Shown in pieces: positions 50,755-58,546 of a stretch of 64,000 bases of DNA. The position numbers were made by a program, and so were the translations under genes. Position 1 is the stretch's first letter; every line of letters starts with the position of its first letter. The stretch is from the NCBI GenBank assembly GCA_943371965.1, contig CALRWV020000005.1:240208-304207 (forward strand). The letters are read 5' to 3'. The notes under the pieces were generated by a model that saw nothing but the letters and a program-made list of their open reading frames with translations, was not told where the DNA came from and did not search any database. The DNA is from CALRWV02 sp943371965. GTDB lineage: Bacteria; Bacteroidota; JABWAT01.

Positions 50755-51795
50755 ATGAAAAAATCAGTTTTGTTTCTGATGGTGCTGATGACTGCTTTGT
50801 CTTTAAACGCACAGCAATGGACTTTGGTGGCTGATCTGAGAGGTCAGTGGAAGTTTGAGATCGGTGAGTCCAACAAATATGCTGATCCTGCTTACAACGA
50901 TTCCGACTGGGAAGATATTTTTGTTCCGTCTTCATGGGAAGATGAAGGATTTCAGGGTTATGACGGTTACGCCTGGTACCGCAAAAAGGTGAAAATCCCG
51001 TCATCTCAAAAAGGAAAACCATTGTACCTTCATTTGGGAAATGTGGATGATGCCAGTGAAGTTTATATCAACGGAAATTTTTTATCGTATGCAGGAAAAT
51101 TTCCTCCCCACTACATAACAGCTTATGAAACATACCAGACACATCCGGTTCCTGAAAAGTATATCAACTATGACAAGGAAAATGTAATTGCGGTAAAAGT
51201 ATTTGATGCACAGTTGGCCGGTGGAATTGTAAACGGCAAAGTCGGATTGTTTGTGATGTCTGACTATCCGAAAATGGATGTGAAATTTTCTGAAACATGG
51301 AAATTCTCAACAGGCGATGAAATGGAGTGGAAAGAAACCGGCTTCAATGATTCAAAATGGGACGAAATAACAGTTCCCGCATACTGGGAAACACAGGGAT
51401 ATGAGGATTATGACGGAATTGCCTGGTACAGAACCAAATTCAAAATATCCGGGAAACTGACCGAAGAGAAACTGGTTTTGATGATGGGAAAAATTGATGA
51501 CTACGATGAAGTTTACATCAACGGGAAACTGGTTGGAAAAACCGGACGCTTCCCAAGACGTGACCGTGATTTTGAATCTTCAGATGATTACAGAGAAATA
51601 AGATCATACACACTTCCATCCGATCTGCTGAAACCGGATTCAGAAAATGTGATAGCTGTTAGGGTTTATGACGGACTGATTCAGGGCGGAATTTATGACG
51701 GCCCAATCGGAATCCTGACCAAAAAGGAATTTGCCAATTGGGAAGATAAACGCGGCAACAGAGGTAAATACAAATTCTTCGAAAAACTGTTCTGA
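50755..51795 (+). CDS. Exported protein with two tandem galactose-binding-like (GH2 N-terminal type) domains
   Basis: A 346-residue exported protein: signal peptide (VLMTALSLNAQQ), then two jelly-roll domains of the type found at the N-terminus of family 2 glycosidases. Domain 1 (about 20-175) and domain 2 (180-330) repeat the same motifs: RGQWKFEIGES / TWKFSTGDE, NDSDWEDIFVPSSWE / NDSKWDEITVPAYWE, YDGYAWYRKKVKI / YDGIAWYRTKFKI, and DDASEVYINGNFL / DDYDEVYINGKLV. No catalytic TIM barrel follows, so it probably binds sugar. Its promoter carries the shared direct repeat, so control by the upstream two-component system is likely. Confidence 0.85.
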   Translation: MKKSVLFLMVLMTALSLNAQQWTLVADLRGQWKFEIGESNKYADPAYNDSDWEDIFVPSSWEDEGFQGYDGYAWYRKKVKIPSSQKGKPLYLHLGNVDDASEVYINGNFLSYAGKFPPHYITAYETYQTHPVPEKYINYDKENVIAVKVFDAQLAGGIVNGKVGLFVMSDYPKMDVKFSETWKFSTGDEMEWKETGFNDSKWDEITVPAYWETQGYEDYDGIAWYRTKFKISGKLTEEKLVLMMGKIDDYDEVYINGKLVGKTGRFPRRDRDFESSDDYREIRSYTLPSDLLKPDSENVIAVRVYDGLIQGGIYDGPIGILTKKEFANWEDKRGNRGKYKFFEKLF

Positions 51796-51821
51796 AAAAT
51801 GTTCTTTGTTATGCACGAATC

Positions 51822-51907
51822 CCCTGACAGTGGTTGCAAACCCTGTCAGCGGGTTAGCCAACTTAGCTGACTTTAACCTCTGACAGGGTTTTCAACCGCT
51901 GTCAGGG
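51822..51907. repeat. Inverted element with self-palindromic 28-bp arms
   Basis: The arms at 51822-51849 and 51880-51907 are reverse complements with two mismatches. Each arm contains CTGACAG...CTGTCAG and can fold alone. The centre has GGTTA...TAACC. Same architecture as 50218 and 56729, with different sequence. It lies 26 bp after the 50755 gene; the remaining 214 bp to the next gene hold only the promoter. Confidence 0.75.
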
Positions 51908-52029
51908 ATAGGTACTGATTCACAAAAAAACTTAAAATCTCGAAAGAGTAAAATAGCGGAGTGTCAATAATTTCCTTGTTGTGTTGTGAGAAAATTGAAC
52001 TCCGCTTATTTTTCCCCGAAATAGATGTT

Positions 52030-52094
52030 GTGACAACTATTTACAATTCTTGACCCCCTGCAAACAATTCCAATTTCAAACCTCCGTAGCTTTG
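52030..52094 (+). promoter_or_regulatory. Regulated promoter with 10-bp direct repeat before 52122 gene
   Basis: ACAACT at 52033 and ACAATT at 52043, then TTGAC ending at 52054; 33 bp later TAGCTTTG (52087-52094) matches TAnnTTTG perfectly. No good -33 element is seen between, as expected for an activator-dependent promoter. Confidence 0.7.
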
Positions 52095-52121
52095 TATGGT
52101 AACAAATAAAGGAAAAATAAC

Positions 52122-52508
52122 ATGAAAGTTATCATTATATCACTGCTGTTTACACTTACACTCGGTGTTTCTGAAGTTTCGAATGCGCAGATTTCTGAAA
52201 ATGCCCTGAAAGGTTATGTAACCGGCATTAAATCTGAAAACATCGGACTGGTTGAATCAAGCCTGATGGAAATGGCCAAAATAAAAGTAAAGTTTCCAGC
52301 TTTGAAATCAACTGAATTTGAAACAGAATTGAAGAGCAGAATCGTTTCTGAAAAAGATATTATGGTGAGATATAAATTGGTTCTTACCATGTATATACTT
52401 GAAAATCCTTCAATCCTGAAATCAGATGAAATCGGAAACATGAACGAACCTAACCAGTTCTTTTATCTTGCCGGATCAAAAGTAAACGGACTTCTTGCCG
52501 GTTTATAA
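52122..52508 (+). CDS. Small exported protein, paralog A of a two-member family
   Basis: A 128-residue protein with a signal peptide (SLLFTLTLGVSEVSNAQ), then a helical mature part of about 105 residues. It is clearly related to the protein at 52719: ALKGYVTGIKSENIGLVESSL, MEMAKIKVKFP, YKLVLTMYILENPS and FFYLAGSKVNGLLA correspond to segments there. No known family is recognised. The promoter carries the direct-repeat box shared with the neighbours, so it probably belongs to the same regulon, perhaps for envelope stress. Confidence 0.75.
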   Translation: MKVIIISLLFTLTLGVSEVSNAQISENALKGYVTGIKSENIGLVESSLMEMAKIKVKFPALKSTEFETELKSRIVSEKDIMVRYKLVLTMYILENPSILKSDEIGNMNEPNQFFYLAGSKVNGLLAGL

Positions 52509-52616
52509 GAATTGCAGGGTAAGCAGCATAAAAAAATAAAGGTTGCTTATTCTGCAAATCAATTTCCCCCTGATAAAAGCCAATCCGATTCCGAAAAAAC
52601 AAACACAGACACACCA

Positions 52617-52681
52617 TTACAAATTTTGACAATCTCTGACTTATTAAAGACATCTTATCAAATTGGTCCGGCGTAAAGCCT
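52617..52681 (+). promoter_or_regulatory. Regulated promoter with 10-bp direct repeat before 52719 gene
   Basis: ACAAAT at 52619 and ACAATC at 52629, then TCTGAC ending at 52640; TAAAGCCT at 52674 lies 34 bp downstream, at the place of the -10 in the two related promoters. Confidence 0.6.
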
Positions 52682-52718
52682 TAATGTAGAAACTAACAGA
52701 CCAAAAGGAGATAACGCC

Positions 52719-53108
52719 ATGAAAACTTCACTAAAAACTTTCGCCTTCACCATGTTCATGTTTGCTGCTTTTTCACTTTCAGCACAAACCTTAACCGACA
52801 GATCAATGAAAAATTACATTGCCGGACTTCAGTCAGACAACAGAGGAGTTGTTGAATCAACCCTGATGATAGTTTCCAAAATGAAAATCGATCATCCAGA
52901 CTGGAACATGACAGCATTTGAAAAAGAAGTAAAGAATATGATTGTTTCAAAAAACAACACGGCAAACCGTTACAAATTATACCTTACTTCCTACATACTT
53001 GAAAATCCTTCAGCCATGAAAAATGTGAATTTCAATGACTGTGAAGAATGTGACCAGTTCTTTTTAATAGCAGCAACGAAAATCAATCAGGATCTTGCAA
53101 GTTTGTAA
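52719..53108 (+). CDS. Small exported protein, paralog B
   Basis: A 129-residue paralog of the preceding protein: signal peptide (FAAFSLSAQ), SMKNYIAGLQSDNRGVVEST, YKLYLTSYILENPSAM and DQFFLIAATKINQDLASL. It has two Cys in NDCEECDQF that are absent from paralog A. AAGGAG lies 8 bp before the ATG. A terminator follows 25 bp after the stop. Function unknown; the pair may be exported stress or adhesion proteins, without direct evidence. Confidence 0.75.
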   Translation: MKTSLKTFAFTMFMFAAFSLSAQTLTDRSMKNYIAGLQSDNRGVVESTLMIVSKMKIDHPDWNMTAFEKEVKNMIVSKNNTANRYKLYLTSYILENPSAMKNVNFNDCEECDQFFLIAATKINQDLASL

Positions 53109-53132
53109 TCAGAAGAAGATACCTGAACGAAA

Positions 53133-53165
53133 AAAAAATCCGGCCAATGGCTGGATTTTTTTTTT
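53133..53165 (+). terminator. Intrinsic terminator after the small secreted-protein gene
   Basis: AAAAAATCCGGCCA-ATG-GCTGGATTTTTT with a long T tract. A nearly identical hairpin (AATCCGGCCA-TT-GACCGGATT) lies at 55465, so the GTPase islet is bracketed by two related terminators. Confidence 0.85.
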
Positions 53166-53186
53166 GTCTTCTACGAAACAATACAA

Positions 53187-53287
53187 AACCTCCTAAATCC
53201 TTCCCGATAGTAATCGGGACAGGCACTTTGAAAAAGGAGGACTTTGAACTTTCCCCCTTTTTCAAAGGGGGATTAAGGGGGTTTCCA
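53187..53287. repeat. Composite REP-like region (CTCCTTT and CCCCCTTT hairpins)
   Basis: Contains CCCGAT-AGTA-ATCGGG inserted in a copy of the TCCTCCTTT/AAAGGAGGA repeat seen at 12121, then CCCCCTTT-TTC-AAAGGGGG. The remaining part of the gap to 53695 is AT-rich and holds no gene I can support. Confidence 0.65.
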
Positions 53288-53695
53288 CTTTCGACCAGCC
53301 ACCACCCCATCAATTTTCATCTCACCCCAACAAAACCACCGCCTCTCCCTAAACCGAACCCAACTTTTCAGTTCATCTGATAGAATGCTGACCTGCAACC
53401 AGAGAAGCGAGACTGAATTTCAGTGGAAAGTCTTTCTTTTTTATAAAACAGTTATTCTTTGGGATGAAATACTGAGCTTTTTCAAGTGAAGGGTCTTTAA
53501 CTGGAAGAGAATGGAGATTTATTTTTAAGGGATTGTTTTTGGTTTTTGTGAATGATTGTGATTGATTTGGCAGATTTGCCCTCATTTGGGGGAAAATTTT
53601 ACGTGATGTTTGGATTGAGAATTTTGGTTGGTAAATTGTGATATTCATTTTTAATCAAGATTGTAAATATTGCTAATAAAAAAAGAGTAAAAGTA

Positions 53696-54445
53696 ATGTC
53701 AGATGAATATATTAAAGCATTCAACCACTTGATGGAAGCATCGGAAAAATTAGGATTGATAGAAAAGATTAGAAATATTTTTTCTAAAAGACGAACAGTT
53801 TTAGTATTAGGCGCATCAGGTGTGGGTAAAACATCATTTATTAAATCACTAAATGATAAAATGCCTGAAGTGATTCATTACCTTTCACGGACAGAGACAG
53901 CAAAAAAATACAAGATAAATTTTATCAACTCTAAATTGGAATTTATTGATACCCCAGGTCAAGAATATCATGAATCAAGGCGTATATCCGTTATTAGAGA
54001 AAGTATGAAAGAAGAAGTACTTGGTGTTATTAATTTAGTTTGTTTTGGATATCACGAACAAAGTACTGGTTTGGAAACTGCTTTTAATAACGGGATAATC
54101 TCAGCTGAATATTTAAAAAAATTTAGAGAGATTGAAATTAAATCATTAAATGAATGGAAAAATATTCTGGGTTCACCTGAAACAACAAAATGGCTAATTA
54201 CGGTAATAAATAAAGCAGATTTATGGTGGGATAATAGGTTAGCAGTTTTAGAATATTATAGTAGCGGAATATATAATGATTCACTTGGAGAGCTTAAATC
54301 ATTGAAACCAATTGTTATGGAATATTCGTGTATAATCCATAAGTTTTATAGTATGGGTAAAGTAAGTGGTTCATTCGATAATGAAATTAGAACTGTACTA
54401 CAAAAGAATCTTATTTCTTCAATTATTACTCTTATGAGGGATTAA
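53696..54445 (+). CDS. Small GTPase-like P-loop protein of the membrane islet
   Basis: A 249-residue soluble GTPase: G1 GASGVGKTS at residues 39-47, G3 DTPGQ at 85-89 and G4 NKAD at 172-175. The short N-terminal helix (EYIKAFNHLMEASEKLG) and the C-terminal helices have no known domain. Two membrane-protein genes follow at 2 bp and, after a short gap, 558 bp later. The codon use (many TTA, ATA, AAT) differs from the flanking genes, suggesting recent transfer. It resembles GTPases of bacterial conflict systems in having no housekeeping family match. Role as a sensor or switch for the membrane proteins is inferred. Confidence 0.8.
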   Translation: MSDEYIKAFNHLMEASEKLGLIEKIRNIFSKRRTVLVLGASGVGKTSFIKSLNDKMPEVIHYLSRTETAKKYKINFINSKLEFIDTPGQEYHESRRISVIRESMKEEVLGVINLVCFGYHEQSTGLETAFNNGIISAEYLKKFREIEIKSLNEWKNILGSPETTKWLITVINKADLWWDNRLAVLEYYSSGIYNDSLGELKSLKPIVMEYSCIIHKFYSMGKVSGSFDNEIRTVLQKNLISSIITLMRD

Positions 54446-54446
54446 A

Positions 54447-54944
54447 ATGCTTTTTAAAAATAATAGTAATTCATTAACAAATATAAAAAAGTATATAGAC
54501 AGATTACATGTTATAAGTAATAAATTGTCATTTATTTCATTTGGTCTTTTTGCTATTACTACATTGAATATGATTATCAGTATTTATCTTTGGGTGACAT
54601 TTAAAGCAAGAGATTATAGTTCATTTAATGAAAATATTTATTCATTGTTCTTTTCTTTGGGTGCATTTGGGATCATTATTGTCCTCTCTTTTTATTTTGA
54701 TTTACTGCGTAAAGAAGGGAATAGCCTTTTTGAATTTATTAGTGATGAACTTCAAGGGATTACCCCTTCTAGTAAATTTGATGAAGAAAATATGGCAAAT
54801 GAAATTCTAAGCGATGCAAGGTGGTCATTACGACAATTTACTAGAAGTGAAGAAATACCTTTATTTCCTGGAAGAATGGGTCCAATATTAATTATTTTAC
54901 TGAATTTTGTATTTATGATTATTTCACTCGTTCTTATAAGATAG
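54447..54944 (+). CDS. Membrane protein of the GTPase islet
   Basis: A 165-residue protein with three predicted helices: about 29-49 (SFGLFAITTLNMIISIYLWV), 66-86 (LFFSLGAFGIIIVLSFYFDL) and 146-164 near the C-terminus; a charged cytosolic loop lies between the second and third. I do not recognise a family. It starts 2 bp after the GTPase stop and is equally AT-rich, so it is probably produced with it. Possible anchor or pore partner; this is inference. Confidence 0.7.
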   Translation: MLFKNNSNSLTNIKKYIDRLHVISNKLSFISFGLFAITTLNMIISIYLWVTFKARDYSSFNENIYSLFFSLGAFGIIIVLSFYFDLLRKEGNSLFEFISDELQGITPSSKFDEENMANEILSDARWSLRQFTRSEEIPLFPGRMGPILIILLNFVFMIISLVLIR

Positions 54945-55003
54945 TTTCTATAAATGAACTGTAGAGTTGTTCCTAACTAAATATTAAATAGATAGGGTTT
55001 TAA

Positions 55004-55396
55004 TTGAATAAGGATTCTTTTAAGGTTGAAGCGACAAAATGGCGTGATTGGTTTTATAAAGGTCAACGTATATGGAGCGTTGTTCATTATGCGACAATAT
55101 TTGGAGCAATAATTATAAGTGTTTTAGCTGGAATCGTCCTTCAATTATTTAAAGATTCAACTGAACTTGCAACAATACTCACAACATTGGCAGCTGCTTT
55201 AAGCAGTCTTGCAGCTGCTGGTGGATTTGAACGTAAGTGGAGAAGTAATAGAATTAGCCGTGGACGCATAGATAATTTATTATTAGACATTGAAACTGAT
55301 AATGCAACAATTGATGAATTAGTTCTTCAATTGAAAGAGATCATTTCTAATCATGACATCGAAATATTAGGAACAAAGGAAACTGAAAAGAAGTAA
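55004..55396 (+). CDS. SLATT/DUF4231-like two-helix membrane protein
   Basis: A 130-residue protein starting at TTG (AGGG upstream). After WRDWFYKGQRIWSVVHY come two closely spaced helices (TIFGAIIISVLAGIVLQLF; ILTTLAAALSSLAAAGG), a basic turn (FERKWRSNRISRGRIDNLL) and an acidic helix. This order is that of SLATT-type 2TM proteins, predicted membrane effectors in nucleotide-second-messenger and other bacterial conflict systems. It is the last gene of the AT-rich islet. Family assignment is by topology and local sequence, not by a search. Confidence 0.65.
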   Translation: MNKDSFKVEATKWRDWFYKGQRIWSVVHYATIFGAIIISVLAGIVLQLFKDSTELATILTTLAAALSSLAAAGGFERKWRSNRISRGRIDNLLLDIETDNATIDELVLQLKEIISNHDIEILGTKETEKK

Positions 55397-55464
55397 TAAT
55401 AATTTGAGGTTTCTTCTCAAGACTATAACAAATACAAAAATTTTCCCTTTCCTCCCAAACGGGC

Positions 55465-55498
55465 AAAAAAAATCCGGCCATTGACCGGATTTTTTTTG
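55465..55498. terminator. Bidirectional terminator between islet and gapA
   Basis: AAAAATCCGGCCA-TT-GACCGGATTTTT; A-tract and T-tract on both sides serve convergent transcription from the islet and from gapA, which ends 12 bp away. Related to the hairpin at 53133. Confidence 0.85.
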
Positions 55499-55509
55499 TT
55501 AGGCTCAAA

Positions 55510-56568
55510 TTACTTTTTCGCCATGAATTTTACGAGATCGACCACTCTGTTTGAATAGCCCCACTCATTGTCATACCAGGAAACAATTTTAAAGAAACGT
55601 TTTTCGCCCTTCAAATTATTTTCCAGAGTTGCCTTGGCATCATAGATTGAAGAATTCTGGTTGTGAATGAAATCTGTAGAAACCAGTTCTTCTTCTGTAA
55701 AGCTCAAATAACCTTTCAGGTAGGTTTCAGAAGCTTTTTTCAGCAACGCATCAATTTCTTCAATTGAAGTGTCTTTTTCTGAACGGAAAGTAAGATCAAC
55801 CACAGAAACGTCAGGAGTAGGAACTCTGAATGACATTCCGGTCAATTTTCCCTTTGTTGCAGGAAGAACTTCACCTACCGCTTTTGCAGCTCCGGTTGAA
55901 GAAGGAATAATATTCACAGCAGCAGCACGTCCGCCTCTCCAATCCTTTTTGGAAGGACCGTCAACGGTTTTCTGTGTAGCTGTGTAAGAGTGGATGGTGG
56001 TCATCAAACCGGTTTCAATTCCGATTCCTTCTTTCAGCAGAACATGAACCAGCGGTGCAAGACAGTTGGTTGTACATGACGCGTTCGAAACGATATTATG
56101 TTTTGCAGCATCGTATTCGTTTTCATTCACGCCCATAACAATTGTTTTCACTTCGCCTTTTGCAGGAGCTGAAATGATTACTTTTTTCGCACCGGCATCC
56201 AAATGGCCTTTTGCTTTTTCTGATTCGGTGAACAAACCGGTTGATTCAATTACATAATCAACGCCCAAAGCTTTCCATGGAAGTTCAGCCGGAGTTTTGG
56301 TTGCAGCCACACATTTAACTTTGTGTCCGTTTACCACGATAACATCAGCTTCCGCTTTTGAAGGGTCACTTTTTTCGGTTGAAACTTTGTGTTTGAAATG
56401 ACCATGAACCGAATCATATTTGATCTGATAAGCGAAATAATCGGCATCGGTGGCAACATCCACAACAGCTACCACATCAATTTCCTTGCCCAGCAATCCC
56501 TGATCGCAAATAGCCTGGAAAACCATTCTTCCGATTCTTCCGAAGCCGTTAATACCTACTTTTACCAT
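55510..56568 (-). CDS. gap: Glyceraldehyde-3-phosphate dehydrogenase, type I
   Basis: A 352-residue GAPDH. NAD-binding VGINGFGRIGRMVF, the active-site Cys in SNASCTTNCLAP near residue 163 and the catalytic His region TTIHSYTATQ are clear; the C-terminal SWYDNEWGYSNRV is complete. Slightly longer than the usual 335 because of an insertion near residue 43 (ATDADYFAYQIKYDSVHGHF). It oxidises glyceraldehyde-3-phosphate in glycolysis and gluconeogenesis. GGAG lies 8 bp before the ATG. Stands alone on the minus strand. Confidence 0.97.
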   Translation of the reverse strand: MVKVGINGFGRIGRMVFQAICDQGLLGKEIDVVAVVDVATDADYFAYQIKYDSVHGHFKHKVSTEKSDPSKAEADVIVVNGHKVKCVAATKTPAELPWKALGVDYVIESTGLFTESEKAKGHLDAGAKKVIISAPAKGEVKTIVMGVNENEYDAAKHNIVSNASCTTNCLAPLVHVLLKEGIGIETGLMTTIHSYTATQKTVDGPSKKDWRGGRAAAVNIIPSSTGAAKAVGEVLPATKGKLTGMSFRVPTPDVSVVDLTFRSEKDTSIEEIDALLKKASETYLKGYLSFTEEELVSTDFIHNQNSSIYDAKATLENNLKGEKRFFKIVSWYDNEWGYSNRVVDLVKFMAKK

Positions 56569-56728
56569 TTTCTTTGTCTCCTATTAGAATGAAAAAAACT
56601 CTTGAACGAAGTTACTAAATACCGCTTACCTATTCAACCTTGCAGAGGCAAATAAGGACTTAAATGTATGCTGTTAATCCGCATCTTTCATTCAATTTTA
56701 ATGCAGAACGGGCGTTAGGAACTGTTAT

Positions 56729-56844
56729 CTAGTCGTAGATTTCATCTACGACTTACATTTCTGGTAGCTTTCAGCTACCTGTAAGATTGTATGTGTAGCT
56801 GGAAGCTACACATATTTTAAGTCGTAGATAAAATCTACGACTAG
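56729..56844. repeat. Inverted element with self-palindromic 26-bp arms and two inner hairpins
   Basis: The arms 56729-56754 and 56819-56844 are reverse complements with one mismatch; each contains AGTCGTAGAT-nnn-ATCTACGACT. Inner hairpins are GGTAGCT-TTC-AGCTACC (56763-56779) and GTGTAGCT-GGA-AGCTACAC (56793-56811). Another hairpin CCACGACCT-GA-AGGTCGTGG follows at 56862-56881. It fills the 331-bp gap between gap and the sulfite reductase gene; no gene is seen there. Confidence 0.8.
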
Positions 56845-56899
56845 ACAATGGGCTTTTAACTCCACGACCTGAAGGTCGTGGCTATAGGGTAATCTGGTT

Positions 56900-58546
56900 T
56901 TACTGTGTTTTGACAAGTGCCCTGAATGACCAGTCGCCAAAGGTTTCATTTTCAGTTTTTTCTTTAGCAAAACGGGTGAAAAGATCTTTGAACAGCTCAT
57001 CAAATTTGGTGATCGGATAGGCGTCATGATAAATCTGAGTCAGCCGTGTTCCGTTATGGCTTCCCCCAACATGGATTTCGTAATTGATTCCCGATTTGCC
57101 GACAAAGGCAAGTTCTGCCGAATAAGGTCTTGCGCATCCGTTCGGGCAACCGGTCATTCGGGTTACAATCTGGAAGTTGGGCAGTCCCGCTTCTGAAAGA
57201 TTTTTATCGATAAGCGAAATAACATCGGGCATGATCCGTTCTGATTCACCCAACGCCAATCCGCAGGTTGGAAGTGCAGGACACGCAATGGATGCTGTCC
57301 GTGTTTCTGAATACGAATCGCTGAGTGAAATTCCGTGAGCTAAAAGAATTTCATTGATTGGAAACTTGTCTTTTTCCTGAATATCCTGAATCTGAATATC
57401 CTGTGTTGCAGTCAACCTGAAATTGACATCAAAATTGGTGGCGATGGTGGTCAGTGCAGTTTTCAGCCGGAAGTTTTCTTTGTCAAGAATCCGTCCGTTT
57501 TCAACAAACAAACCGTATGTCCATTTTCCATCTTTCTGATCGGTCCAGCCTAAATATTTGGAGTACTTCCATTCAGGAACCGGAACTACAGATTCCAGTT
57601 GAAATCCAGTAAATTCTGCAACACGATCACGGAACCATTCCACACCTTTTGATGCCACCAGATATTTCATTCGCGCCAGTTTCCGGTTTTCGCGGTTGCC
57701 ATGATCACGCTGAACTTTTACAATGGCTTCAACAACATCAATCAGTTTTTCTTCCTGTACAAATCCGAACGCATCGGAAAGCCGCGGAAAAGTTTCTTCC
57801 ATGTTATGGGTTTTTCCCAAACCGCCGCCAATGTAAAGATTGTATCCTTGAATGATTTCATTTTTTGTTATAGCAACAATTCCGATATCATTGGTGAAAA
57901 CATCAATCGAATTGTCACCTGCTTTTGTTATCGCAATTTTGAATTTTCTCGGCAGATATGTTTTTCCGTAAATCGGTTCTTCAACTGCTTTCTGAACCGG
58001 TTCGCCATCCAGCCAGATTTCATGATACGCTGTCGATTTTGGTGTGAGATGATTGGCGATTTTTACCGCAAGTTCCTGCAGTTTCAAATTGATTTCCGAT
58101 TTTACGGGATCGGTTGTCACAATCACATTCCTGTTGACATCACCACAGGCAGAAATAGTGGAAAGCAAAGCCTGATTGATGGTTTGAATGACGGATTTTA
58201 CGTCTCCTTTCAGAATGCCATGAACCTGAAAGGCTTCCCGTGTTGTTAGGCGCAAGGTATGGTTTCCCCACATGTGACTGATTTTGTCATGTGCCAGGTA
58301 TTGCTGGGGTGTAATGATTCCACCGGGAACGCGTGACCGGATCATAAACGAATACGCACGTTCCAAACCTTCTGCTGACCGTTGTTTTCTCTGGTCGCGG
58401 TCATCCTGCTGATACATCCCGTGAAATTTCAGAAGCTGATAGGTTTCTTCTGTAACAAAGGATTTTCCGTTTGAAAATTCCTGTACGATTTCACCGCGCA
58501 ACCCGTCGGAGTTAATTTTAAGTTCTTCTACATTTACTTTTGACAT
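56900..58546 (-). CDS. Assimilatory sulfite (nitrite/sulfite) reductase, siroheme protein
   Basis: A 548-residue single-chain reductase with siroheme and [4Fe-4S] cluster. The cluster/siroheme Cys pairs are CPALPTC near residue 425-431 and CPNGC near 468-472; duplicated ferrodoxin-like half domains, with SRVPGGIITPQQYLA at the start. It reduces sulfite to sulfide. Its start overlaps the stop of the precorrin-2 dehydrogenase gene by 1 bp. Upstream genes make siroheme and reduce APS, so this end of the operon carries out sulfite reduction. No flavoprotein partner is encoded, so ferredoxin is a likely donor. Confidence 0.93.
   Translation of the reverse strand: MSKVNVEELKINSDGLRGEIVQEFSNGKSFVTEETYQLLKFHGMYQQDDRDQRKQRSAEGLERAYSFMIRSRVPGGIITPQQYLAHDKISHMWGNHTLRLTTREAFQVHGILKGDVKSVIQTINQALLSTISACGDVNRNVIVTTDPVKSEINLKLQELAVKIANHLTPKSTAYHEIWLDGEPVQKAVEEPIYGKTYLPRKFKIAITKAGDNSIDVFTNDIGIVAITKNEIIQGYNLYIGGGLGKTHNMEETFPRLSDAFGFVQEEKLIDVVEAIVKVQRDHGNRENRKLARMKYLVASKGVEWFRDRVAEFTGFQLESVVPVPEWKYSKYLGWTDQKDGKWTYGLFVENGRILDKENFRLKTALTTIATNFDVNFRLTATQDIQIQDIQEKDKFPINEILLAHGISLSDSYSETRTASIACPALPTCGLALGESERIMPDVISLIDKNLSEAGLPNFQIVTRMTGCPNGCARPYSAELAFVGKSGINYEIHVGGSHNGTRLTQIYHDAYPITKFDELFKDLFTRFAKEKTENETFGDWSFRALVKTQ

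Noticed and set aside
53373..53648. Minus-strand frame of 91 codons in the gap before the GTPase gene
   Set aside because: Rich in Asn, Lys, Pro and Ser, without domain or ribosome site, in an AT-rich region with repeats; I could not support it as a gene, although its length is not trivial.
56729..56881. Multi-hairpin region as a possible tRNA or riboswitch
   Set aside because: The stems are palindromic inverted arms; no tRNA consensus (T-loop GGTTCGAATCC, CCA end) and no known riboswitch core is visible.
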